Source of the DNA: Didymodactylos carnosus
Taxonomy: Eukaryota > Rotifera > Eurotatoria > Philodinida > Philodinidae
Assembly (NCBI GenBank): GCA_905250885.1
Contig: CAJNOQ010000122.1
Coordinates: 1 to 64,000 of the forward strand
Direction: 5' to 3'
Length of the DNA: 64,000 nucleotides
Numbering within the stretch: position 1 is the stretch's first letter; each line of letters opens with the position of its first letter. The position numbers and the translations under genes are program-made. This document shows positions 46,892 through 57,601 of this stretch, in pieces. The notes beneath the pieces are model-generated. The model had not been told where the DNA came from, searched no databases, and saw only the letters and a program-made list of their open reading frames with translations.

Positions 46892-49800
46892 ATGTTATTC
46901 CGTCGTCTTATTTTATTACCGTGTAAAAGAACAACCACATCATTTTTCAAAAGATTTCAGTCTACTCAATTTTATCCAATCAATGATACATTCTTTGGTT
47001 TAACAGACGATCAAAAACAGGTATTTCAGTACACAACGTTGACACTTGTTAACTCATCAATGTTTATAAAAATCTTTTTTAGTTGATATAGAGTGAAACT
47101 AATTTCTGTAACCATACTTATTCTCGTTAAGATATATAAATAAACAGATGTTTTGTATTTTATTATTTTAGTTACGTGACACAACGTTCAATTTTGTACA
47201 AAAAGAACTTGCACCAAAAGCAAATGATATTGATCGCACAAATACATTCAAAGAACTACGAGTAAGAAAATGTTTCATGCCAATACTGCTTGTTTAAAGT
47301 AATTTATTTTAATTTAATTTTTAGGAGTTTTGGAAAAAAATGGGTGAAATTGGTTTATTAGGCATTACTGCACCAGGTATGATGTTCACTACCATATTTT
47401 ATCACATTTTTAAGTGAATAGTGTGACTTGTCACAATTATCTATATGCTACAAAATCTATTCAGTTAATATTTTGATTTATCGAACGTTAAAATGATTTC
47501 GTCATTTTGATTGTGTTATCACTTTTTTCGCACTTTTTTGATCAAAGAAAAACTATTTACAAATGTTTTATTTTATCTATTTTTCAACGAGAAATTATAG
47601 GAAAACAGTTGACTAATGTTTGGATTTGAACAAGTTTTCTTCAACTAAAACTAGACTTCATCTTAGTATGTTTATCTAAGAGCGAGAGATTTATGAATAA
47701 CAAGCCTTGACATTGTGTCGAGACAAATATATTCACGAAGGCCATGTACAATACATTTGTATCTGATAGGTAAATATAATTTAAAAATGCCGATAACGTC
47801 TTCAAGGTAAACAAGAAAGTTAAAATTTGTCAAGGTTTTTTTCCTGCAGAAATTGAAAAACATTAATTAGTTGAAAAAAAACCTAGTGTCTATTAATGAG
47901 GTGCAATGATAACATCATTGTTATTGCTGTAAAAATAATTTCGTGCTTCGTTGTAGTCAATTATGTTGATCGTACTTGTTTAAATAGTTATTTATTTTCG
48001 TTGTCCTTTGGTGACATTGAAAAGTATATTTCTGGTAAACAGAAAATAGTAATACATCTACATTCGACTATGCTATTATGATTAGTCACGTTAAACATAC
48101 TGTGTCTATTCTTCTCTAACTTAGTCTTACTGCAATCGTTAGATTAGCATTGCTGTGATAATAAAAAAGTTAAAATAGCCCGCTTATTCATTTAAGGATG
48201 GGCCAGAATGACTGAAACGTTCCAGTAGTGATAAAGCGCTTCACTAATTCTGACCCACCCTTTAACTTAGTAACAGTTTTGTGCTTGTACAATACCTAAT
48301 TTTTGAATAATTCTAAAAAAAAACAATTGAATAATTTTTTGAATAATTCCTCCACTCTATCTTCCTTCGCAATAATCCGAAGTTCAATGTTAACTGAACT
48401 GAATCACTTTTTAATGTTTTTAGTCGAGTATGGTGGCTTGGGTCTACATTATACGGAACATTGTATTGCCATGGAGGAAATAAGTCGTGCTAGTGGCGCT
48501 ATAGGACTAAGCTATGGTGCACATTCCAATCTATGTGTGAATCAACTCGTTAGAAATGCGAATGATGAACAAAAAGAAAAATATTTACCCAAAGTAAGCT
48601 AAAAGATCTTTTATACAAAAACAAAAACAAATTGTCTAAAAATTTTTAATTCTTTTTTAGTTAATTAGTGGCGAACATTTTGGTGCCTTGGCTATGAGTG
48701 AAACTGGCTCTGGTTCGGATGTGGTTTCAATGAAATTGAGAGCAGATAAAAAAGGTCAGTGATTTATACTTTATTTAAAAATTAGCTAATTATTATTCTC
48801 TATGTAAATGGTGTTCACTATTGATCAAATATGTGTATTTTTTCCTTTGAATCTGTTTATATGAATCATAAATCTGATCTTAGAAAACATTAGGCGACAA
48901 ACCAACATTAGTATTAGCTTAAAATACACTTGTCAAATACAAAAAAACGACTATTTTTCCTGTTGATAATGTCTTGCTATGTTTATGTGCAGTTCAAATT
49001 CATCTATAATCAAACATTAACGAAAAAAAGAAATTGTATCTTATCAAAATTACTATTTTTCTTCTGCTCTTTCTTCTTTCAAAACATTAAGTCACTCCTC
49101 ACTGTATAATAAAAAAGAAAAAAAAGAAGCAAGTCACCTATATGCATAAATGTATGTGTATATTCTAACCTAGGCTAGTTGAAGAGGTTACACACACACA
49201 CGGTCGAATAATTTTCTATTGATTGAAGATTGATGAGTTAATTCATTATGTTGATGGTGATCATTTTTTTGTTTTAAATACAGAAAGTAAACGTCTAGCT
49301 AAAACAAGAAACTTGTAAGTATATATACAAAAAAAGAGGTTTATATAACGCGAATCTAGCACACAATTCATTGATTCCATTTATAGCGAATAATTTCGTT
49401 ATCATGATTAACAGTGGTGGTCAACAGTATTATTCGATGCCTCCTACGGGACCGTACGGTTTTGGAGGACCTTTAACTCCATTTTCACAAGCTATTGGCA
49501 ATGGCTTACCTCCTCAACCTGGTGTACTTCCCCCTTATTATTCATCAACCGGCATCCAACAACAAACGATTTCATTGCCAAATCGCCGTTATCCTCCTAA
49601 TCATAATTATAAACTTTACTATTTTGATGGTCGTGGTCGAGGAGAAGTAATTCGTCTGATATTTTCATTTGCCGGTGTTCCATTTAAAGACAAACGTATG
49701 AAAGAAGACGAATGGCCTACACTGAAAGATCAAATGCCATTGAATCAGGTACCTGTTTTAAAAATCGATAATGGTTTTAAATTACCTCAAACAAATGCGA

Positions 49801-52800
49801 TCGTACGTTATTTAGGCAATGAATTTCGTCTATTTGGTAATAATAAATTTGATCATGCAATTATCGATAGTGTTTTGGAAACTAATCGTGAATTAAAAGA
49901 GAAAATATTCGCATTGATACATGCCATGAATCCTGATCAACAACGTCAAGTTGTCAAGAAATTTTTAGATGATGGTGAAGCTAATATACATTTAAAACGA
50001 TTAGAAAAATTATTTGATAATTATGGTAGACATGGTCCATTTTATCTTGGTACTCACGTATCATTAGCTGATCTTATTGTTTATGATGGTCTATATAATA
50101 TTATTGATGCTGAAGCAAAATTCTTAGATAATTATCCAAAATTAAAAGAAAATAGAAAGCGTCTAGAAAAACATCCTCAAATGGCTAATTATCTAGGATT
50201 AAATCAGAAACATAAACAACGATCACCACATTTACGTCGTGGTAAATCACCAACACCTGTGAATCAAACAAGTGGTGGTGGAAGAGGTAATTCGCACGAA
50301 CGAAAACGTCAACATGGCGGTCATCATAGCAATAATGGGCCAACTGGTGACGAAAATCGTCGTACCAGTCATCACCATCGACACCATCATCGAACAAGAC
50401 AATCTAAATCGCCAAGTGTCGCAACCAATAATCAGAATATACGAAGACCAAGTGATGTTACTCCATCACATCAATCTACACGTTCTCCGATTAATGTACC
50501 TGATAGTACATCAATTCGAAACGGCTAAAAACATTGATTTTAACCTTATTGTTACTAGATATAATAACGTTTTGTAGATATACTTGGAGTAAAATGTGTT
50601 TCCTTCAAACATTTAGGAAGTTGAGTATGAATGGATTGTCTGTCTAAGTAGTGTATTTATTCTAGTTTTTTTGTACATCATTTAGATTTTATAGCAAATT
50701 TTCCTTGTATCAGTATAAGGAAGCATTGTTGTATCAAACAGAAACCTCCCTTCCATTTTTTTTATACAACGTTGCGAAAAACTATAGGACCGGATCGATC
50801 ATATCTTTTACCTTTCACTTTCTCTTTTATAAAAGGTTCGAAAAGGAAGAAAAACGTCTAAACCTATGCATTCGACTGTCCCCATCTCGAATATGTCATC
50901 AGAGTTTTCGAAAGTTTCTTATTTTTTCAAACAATCTCCAGCGTTTTCTTATGAATAATTATTATAGGACCATCTAATTTTTTTCTTTTGTGAATGAGTA
51001 TGAATGGGTTTAAATGGTAGCATTAGAAGGAGCATGAAACACTGAGTATAACTTATACATTTTAAGTGACATGATTATAGAGTTTTAATGAGTTTTAAAA
51101 ACCGTTTTTTTATAGGGTTCGTTGATATAGCGTTTAAGACAACGAACGAGAGAAGGATCGTTTTAGATTTAAATCTATTTATTTCGACAACTAATATGAT
51201 CATTTCGACTAATTACAAGTTGTATTCACACACACACACACAAAAACAGCAGTCAAATAAAAAAATAAGAAAGAAATGTATTTTGTTTAAACATATTAAA
51301 AAAACCAAATAAATAGTAAAAGTGTACAACAGTGGAGGAGAAGAACGGCTCCATGGTGTGAAAACGGCTCGAAAACCCTCGATTAACCGCGATTATTTAA
51401 AAACCGACGGTGAACTGCGGTTATTTCAGGTGAAACCACAGCAACACACCGTAAAAACCGACGGTTAAGCTCACAGTTAACCAGAAATAACCGCGGTTAA
51501 CCATCGGTTTTCTTGAAAAATAGATAACATGGGGAAGAGCGTAGAACTTTAGATGTTTTTTTAGTGCCTATCAGAAGAATGAGAGTGTTTTTTTTAAGAC
51601 GAGAATTTGTGTACATATATTCAGTGAATACGTTCACTTTCATGTTTAATAGGTAAAATATCAGAGCATAATATTTTTAGGTCATTATATTTAATGGTTA
51701 TATTTTTAAGGGGTATATGACCTAGAGTGGTATTTTTTATTCACAAAAAGGAAGGAAGTCGATAAGTGCAAAATCGATCACCTCCCAGAGAACTATTCTA
51801 TATAGGGATCTGATGTTGTTTCTCTCCGGCATTAAAAGTGATACATTTCTAGACCTTAAAAAACGCTTTCTAATGCTCCTTGGCAAAATTTTCGCACTCA
51901 AAACTCTCGCTCGCTAGATAAACTAAACTTAGAGTATTTCTATTATTTAACCTCTTTTGTCCACATAAAAACTCAACTATTATATACCATTCGATAGGGA
52001 ATTTCACGAGGTACAAAATGCTTTATAGGCTATTGTGAAGAAAATGTAACTGAGTACACTAACATCTAAAATATTCTATAGTGTCTCAGTAGGTCAGCAA
52101 GGAAAACCAGATCATGTGTACAAATTTTTCAATAGGATTGTATTCATTTTCTTCCATAGGCTGGTAGCCCGAGGTCTTCTCTTCAAAACAGGAACCAAGC
52201 GAGACCTTAACTTTCCGCGGCTGAGGCATTGTATCAGATTCCCTACCAGCTCCACGACTAGCACCCAGTAACTATTAGATAGGTTTGTACGATCAAACAA
52301 GACGTTAGAGACGACATCCAAAGTGAGTGCGAGTTTTCGGTAATATATATTAATTAAGAAGTTTCTCTTTTGATATCTAATCTCTAGAAAGAAATGAGCA
52401 AGCGTTTCTCGTACAGCACCACGGAGACAACATGGTCGAGTACGAAGTTTACATTTTTCTAAATGATCATTTAACTGAGTAAAACCAACTCGATAACGAA
52501 GAAAATCTATCTGTCTCTGACATACGATTAATTACAGACGAAAGTTTAGTTTTTAAGGAGCGCAAATTTTTCATTTAAAATTTAAATGCTAAATACTTAT
52601 TCTAAACTTTAATATCATTTGATAGATTGATTGTTTCACAGTTTTATCGTTGAAGGAATGAATATTTTATCCAAATACTCGCACCCTCGTTTAGCTATCG
52701 GAATCAGATTGTGTTCGATTGCGTAAGACATGACAGTGCACGATATTTTTCGGAAGTAAATCTTGCAGACAAATTTCACCATTCATGATTTTATGAAACA

Positions 52801-55800
52801 GACATAATCGATGTATGGCGAAGAGACTGTATTTCGTTGTATGAATTATTTAATGCACTAGATAAATAATTTATATAAATTAAAAACAATAAAGGTCTAA
52901 GAACGGAACCTCGAAGCACAGAACATCGTATTTTTCTTAAGCCCCTCCCCTCCCCCGCATCAGAAATGCCGATTTTCGTCAAAAATATAGACTTTGAGAA
53001 AAGCATATGGCTGGATAGCCCATAGTGTCTACTTTCTAATGGCATAGGATAGGTTTTTCATAGGTTTTGAGCGAGTTTCCAGAAGTCTCATAGCAAAAAA
53101 AAATGCCTTTTTTGCTCTTGTATTGCATAAGCGCAGGCATGTGTCGCACATGTTCATTAGATCCGCCATGGCCGATAACCTATAGCAGAATATCAACAAA
53201 TTATTTAATACTCAAAGAGTTTTTAAGTAAAACGCATTTAACAGAATCAAAACTTATTTTGCGTTTTTCTTAAGACTGCTTTTTAGCTTCAGGGCTTTCG
53301 CCACGTGCAGGAGTTCTCGGTAACGGTACATCGGAGAAAGAGATTTTTTGTTTTCATTTGTAGATAACACCTATAGGTAGGAGTTGATAGAGTCCGATTT
53401 TTAAATTATGCTTTCATTTTTTATAGAAATGAGGATTTCTAAGAAACCTTCCAAGGGTTTTTCGGATTTTGAAGTTCTATTAAGCACCAGAAATCAGTAA
53501 ATGAGAAATTAGTTAGAATGTGGCGATCGATTAAGCAACTTTCAAACTATTTTAGCAAAGCATTAGGGATACCAACATTGTATAGCTTATATACGAGGCC
53601 GTCATGAATGACCTTATCAAATGCTTTGCTAAAAGCAACGGAAGCCGCTAACGTTGAAAACCCTTCATTAAAAGCTGTGGCTGTTCTATAAGTATATTCT
53701 CACTTGCTGAATGACCGATCTTTCAAAAAGTCGACTTGATTGGCGTGAAAAAATTTATATGAACGCAAAAAACCACAAATGTGATTATGTACAATACTCT
53801 CGAATCCTTAGATATGCATTGGAGAAGGGTTATTGGCCGATAGTTGTTGCCAGTTAAGGGCATTATCTGATTTGGATATACTAAAAGTATAACTTAATTT
53901 CTAGTCTATGTGAAACTCTCCGATGGTGAGTGATTGATTAAACATATACGTCAATGAAGATGCAACTATCGAAGCCGCCTCACGAGTCATTCTCTCACTC
54001 ATATTTAGCGCACAGGCCTTTAAAATATCGACCCTGCTCAGCAGTTCATACATTTCTGTTTCGTATATGTGAAACTGTGACATCACAATTTTCGGCTTCA
54101 GTGATTGGAAATGAGTTGTTCATAACATTTGACGCCCAAAAAACGTTCATTAAGTAATTCGATCTTTGAGCCGTGTAGGAACTAATGTTTTATTAACGTA
54201 ATTCTATTTTTCTCCTTTCTAGTATTGAAGATCAGTGTTTGACTTACGAAATGAGACACTGTACAATTCTCTAACACCAGGAATAAATGTGCTGGATACG
54301 AGTACAAGTTAGAAGTTGCTTCGTACTGTGTAAATCTCACTAAAATTCTGCATAATTTTCGCTTTGTAACTTGTAATTATATTTGGTACATTTATTCTTT
54401 TTAATTTTTCACAATGCTATATCAATATATGGCTTCTTCGAACAACAAATATATAACAGTTGTCATTAGTTCAATCTTAAAACATTTGTATTTGACATAA
54501 TAGACAAAATAAGAATAGAGCATCATCTAAAAGGTGTCTTGATCACATTCCGTTTCTGTTCAGTAGAATATGACAAACTTTGTCTGCGCATTCATATCTG
54601 TGTGAAAATATTTCGAAGCCGTTTAAGTAACGAGTGCATCTTAGTGTATTTATCTATACAGAGAAAAATAATGTTGCCATTTACAGCCACTTCTATAATA
54701 TTTGTGACATCGTTCTGTTTTAGAATGTTTCTATGTCAGATAACTACTACCGTGATTAGAAAAACAATTTTTTATTGCAATTAGATCAACCGTGCAAACA
54801 GTTTTCAAGAGAACTGAGATTATATAAAATTAGAACGCATTACTTTATAACACATGCATTTTGTATGAACACGAAAAATCCAAATAATTTTTTTTTCTTT
54901 CTTAGGTGATTATTATGTCTTGAATGGAAACAAATTTTGGATAACCAATGGACCAGACGCCGATGTACTTATTGTGTATGCTAAAACAAATACTTCAACA
55001 GAGAAACCACAACATGGAATTTCAGCATTTATTATCGAAAAGGTTTGTGAGATATTTTTTTTGTATAATCGAATAGAATGTGTATGTATTACTTCTGCAG
55101 GATATGCCTGGTTTTTCAACTGCACAAAAATTGGATAAAATGGGCATGCGTGGATCGAATACGTGTGAATTAATATTTGAAGATTGCAAAGTACCTGGTA
55201 TGAATGTCTATGATCATCTTGTAATCATTATCTCTTAAATCTTTCTATTCTTTTTTAAAGTAAAAAATATTCTCGGTAAAGAAGGACGAGGTGTTTATGT
55301 TCTAATGAGTGGTCTGGATTTTGAACGATTAATATTGGCTGCAGGACCAGTAGGGTTAGTTAAAGCGATATTACTTTTCTCTTTGTGAGCTATTTTATCT
55401 TATTCAGCAAATTTTAGATTAATGCAAGCGTGTTGTGACGTTGCTTTTGAATATGCTCATGTTCGAAAACAATTTGGTCAACCAATTGGAACATATCAGG
55501 TTTGTGTGTGTGTGTGTGTGTGTTGAAAGTGGTATACATTCTGTTTCTGTTTTCCAGTTGATTCAAGGTAAAATGGCTGATATGTATACGACACTCAACG
55601 CTTGTCGATCGTATTTATATAATGTTGCACGAGCTGCTGATAAAGGAAATAGTAGTAATAAAGTAAATACATACGTTCGCGTCTCGATCCTTAACATTCA
55701 TACTCATTCATAGGATTGTTACAGGATTGTGCCGGTGTTATTTTGTATTGTGCAGAAAAGGCGACGCAAATGTGTTTAGATGGTATTCAAATACTAGGTA

Positions 55801-56651
55801 GGTGATATAGATTTTAATGTTTTATTGTTATCCAACCCACTGGAAGGTCTTTTTCAAAGCTCTGCGTCGAAAAAGCCTTGCGTGGTTTTTTTCAAGCAAC
55901 ACGATCAAATGATTCACATCTTTTCGCATGAAAATTTGACGAAAAAATAAAGAAATAATTGTAAATGAAAAATTCTCAAATTTTCAAAGGATAGGGTAGA
56001 GCCAGGGCTCAACAACTTTTCACAGGGTAAGGCAAGGGCTCCGTAAACAGTTACCCTGCGCATCTCTAATCTGAAGACTTAAACTAGCTTTTGCTTTTTG
56101 TGATGTTATAGCGTTTTTGAGGAAATAAGTAGTTTCTATGATGTAATTAGTTCTATTTTCAAACTTAACCGAAAAACTGTCTTTTTCTTGTTTTGTTAAT
56201 AAACGACTGAATCATTAACAGAATAATCGTTTTAAACATAGAAAATTGGTCGAACGTTCTAGATGGATAACTCCTATCAAACATTATTAACGACAACCAA
56301 TTATTTTGAACTTGAAAAAAATGCATGAATCTTTTCGCGTATGGTACAGGTTACTGTACGTGCAGAAAAATCCTTCAGGATCACGAAGGATTTGTTCAAG
56401 CACGGAATAGCCTACACGATGCTTGAAATGTTTTCCCCACCTCTGATCACGTAGGATTCCTAAAATCTTTTTCCAGTGGGTATAAAAAAGTTGTTCTTGT
56501 AGGTGGAAATGGTTACATAAATGATTATCCAACCAGTCGATTATTTCGTGATGCCAAATTATATGAAATTGGCGCTGGTACAAGCGAAGTGAGACGTGTA
56601 TTAATTGGAAAAGCACTTAATTCCGAATATAATCAATCAAGAAAACAATAA
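46892..56651 (+). CDS. IVD: Isovaleryl-CoA dehydrogenase, mitochondrial (12 exons)
   Basis: FAD enzyme of leucine breakdown, oxidising isovaleryl-CoA to 3-methylcrotonyl-CoA. Twelve exons (46892-47020, 47172-47261, 47325-47376, 48424-48593, 48661-48754, 54906-55042, 55101-55197, 55261-55354, 55418-55499, 55558-55662, 55725-55797, 56503-56651) total 1272 nt, giving 423 residues, the usual family length. The first about 25 residues ([22 protein letters not shown]) form a basic mitochondrial targeting peptide. Conserved blocks include [111 protein letters not shown] and the C-terminal [15 protein letters not shown]. The catalytic glutamate expected in the LD-ERL segment is present. Intron 5 (48755-54905) is 6.15 kb and contains a GST-like gene on the same strand. 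Confidence 0.96.
48196..48261. mobile_element. 66-bp miniature inverted element flanked by TTAA
   Basis: Lies in IVD intron 3 between TTAA at 48192-48195 and TTAA at 48262-48265. The left end GGATGGGCCAGAAT and the reverse-complemented right end AGGGTGGGTCAGAAT match well, and AGTGATAAAGCGCTTCACT forms a smaller internal hairpin. The whole element is little more than its two ends. Confidence 0.75.
49404..50528 (+). CDS. Sigma-class glutathione-S-transferase-like protein with disordered tails, nested in IVD
   Basis: An intronless 374-residue frame from ATG 49404, chosen over an upstream non-ATG extension. TTTATAG just before it could be the acceptor of a 5'-UTR intron whose upstream exon may end near 49316 (AAACTTGTAAGT). 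Residues 1-68 are Gly/Pro/Tyr/Gln-rich. A complete GST fold follows: [20 protein letters not shown], with the sigma-type catalytic tyrosine position in [10 protein letters not shown], then [32 protein letters not shown] with the glutathione-binding QTNAI (usually QSNAI), and the all-helical domain with [16 protein letters not shown]. After about residue 270 comes a long basic, His/Ser/Arg-rich tail ([28 protein letters not shown]) that no ordinary cytosolic GST has. The core suggests glutathione binding; the tails suggest a nucleic-acid-binding or scaffold role, which is inference. Confidence 0.88.
   Translation: MINSGGQQYYSMPPTGPYGFGGPLTPFSQAIGNGLPPQPGVLPPYYSSTGIQQQTISLPNRRYPPNHNYKLYYFDGRGRGEVIRLIFSFAGVPFKDKRMKEDEWPTLKDQMPLNQVPVLKIDNGFKLPQTNAIVRYLGNEFRLFGNNKFDHAIIDSVLETNRELKEKIFALIHAMNPDQQRQVVKKFLDDGEANIHLKRLEKLFDNYGRHGPFYLGTHVSLADLIVYDGLYNIIDAEAKFLDNYPKLKENRKRLEKHPQMANYLGLNQKHKQRSPHLRRGKSPTPVNQTSGGGRGNSHERKRQHGGHHSNNGPTGDENRRTSHHHRHHHRTRQSKSPSVATNNQNIRRPSDVTPSHQSTRSPINVPDSTSIRNG
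51227..51242 (+). repeat. (CA)n microsatellite
   Basis: Eight CA units within IVD intron 5, downstream of the nested GST-like gene. Confidence 0.9.
51360..51510. repeat. Repeat of AACCG-containing words
   Basis: Many short copies of AAAACCGACGGTTAA, GATTAACCGCGATTA and GAAATAACCGCGGTTAACC-type words in both orientations. Style and size resemble the ACCGG-rich insertion at 62642-62801, although the motif differs. It may be a small non-autonomous element. Confidence 0.55.
52150..52275. repeat. Diverged arm of the 34600-34938 fold-back family
   Basis: Shares ordered words with one arm of the element at 34.6-34.9 kb: CTCTTCAAAAC/TGGGA…CCAAGCGA, then GTATCAGATT, CCAGC…GACT and CACCCAGT. Only one arm is seen here, heavily diverged. 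Confidence 0.5.
52800..54100 (-). mobile_element. Decayed LINE (CR1/L2/Jockey-type reverse transcriptase) fragment
   Basis: Reading the minus strand from about 54090 downward, pieces of a non-LTR reverse transcriptase appear in the right order: a [11 protein letters not shown]…[17 protein letters not shown] segment (family: thumb-side RT block before DWK), [14 protein letters not shown] (family: NYRPISLLPVLSK), [19 protein letters not shown] (family: [16 protein letters not shown]) and [21 protein letters not shown] (family: [18 protein letters not shown]). Several stops and frame changes separate them, an unrelated stretch lies at about 53200-53450, and no FADD box, endonuclease or 3' tail was found. 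It is a 5'- and 3'-truncated dead copy in IVD intron 5. Confidence 0.75.
55504..55523 (+). repeat. (GT)n microsatellite at a splice donor
   Basis: The run starts 4 bases after the donor of IVD exon 9 (CAG|GTTTGTGTG…), so it fills the first part of a 58-bp intron. Length change could affect donor context. Confidence 0.9.
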
Positions 56652-57601
56652 TACGTTTTTTAGTTGTTTTATCTTATATACATGGTTCTTCGCTATGAGA
56701 GAAAAGAATTCATCATATTTTTCTCGTAATTTGTTTAGTTTTTTGTGCACAGGAATTTTTTGCGTAATGTTTGTAACAGCATTTTTGAGAGACTATTTTG
56801 TTAGTACGTTTTTTATATTTCTTATTCAGATGGTTTTTCTTTTCATCACGGAACGGGTTTTCTATCCTGTTCAATGAATTTGTACGTAATATAACTTGAA
56901 CGTATGATTTTCTGGATATCATTCCCGTACTGAGAAAAAACCAAAGTCAAATCCGAAATAGTTTTTAGAAAGAAAAGATGTAACGTACATATATTTAAGA
57001 AAACCGAACCTTCTTCTGAAACTTCTGAAAAGAAAGTAGACATTATGTATTTGGTAAATGATGGAATAAAAAAAAACAGTAATAATCATTGGGCACAGGA
57101 AAAAGAAGTGAACTTATTCGGACAAAACAAAGTAAAGAAACAATGCTGCGTTATCTCAATCTTCATCGAGATATTATTTTCTCCATGTCTCGACTATATA
57201 TAGAAACATCGACTTTGGAAAGGTTCTATTAAATCTCTTTTTTTCTTCAGGCAAATGATGAACCTGATATAGATCGTGAATTTTCACCCGTTTCCTCCTA
57301 TAACATTAGGAAGAGTGAACATTTTTTTTTATCATTTTTTTTTTATTCTTAATTAAAAATCCTGTTCGCTTTTGTCCACAATCAGTGCGTATTAAAAAGT
57401 AATGATTATTAATCTGTTCAAGTTTTTAATATTATGACTTATATCAATGCATACGTATATAAACTATTCGCGTGATAGACAAAACAAAATTTTCCACTTT
57501 TCTTTCTTACAATTGCTTTGAAGAAAATATGCATAAATCATGCAACATGTTCAACAAAACCAACACAAGCGTACATCAAGCATAATTATCCTAGAAATTC
57601 C
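56652..57601. other. Intergenic between convergent IVD and the exchanger gene
   Basis: The two genes converge here, so both 3' UTRs fall in this stretch. Short hydrophobic open frames (56605-56877) are A+T-driven and lie in the IVD 3' UTR. No gene was seen. Confidence 0.5.

Larger units (their letters stand above)
48755..54905 (+). other. Giant intron 5 of IVD (6.15 kb) hosting other elements
   Basis: Donor GTCAGT at 48755 and acceptor TTCTTAG ending at 54905; the flanking codon G|GT and the protein sequence ([12 protein letters not shown]) join exactly as in IVD of other animals. All other resolved introns of this gene are about 60-150 bp, except introns 3 (about 1 kb) and 11 (about 0.7 kb). 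Inside lie the GST-like gene, a repeat at about 51360-51510, a diverged fold-back arm at about 52150-52275 and a LINE fragment. Confidence 0.9.

Noticed and set aside
56605-56877. Hydrophobic open frame overlapping the IVD end
   Set aside because: It begins within the last IVD exon in another frame and runs into the 3' UTR.
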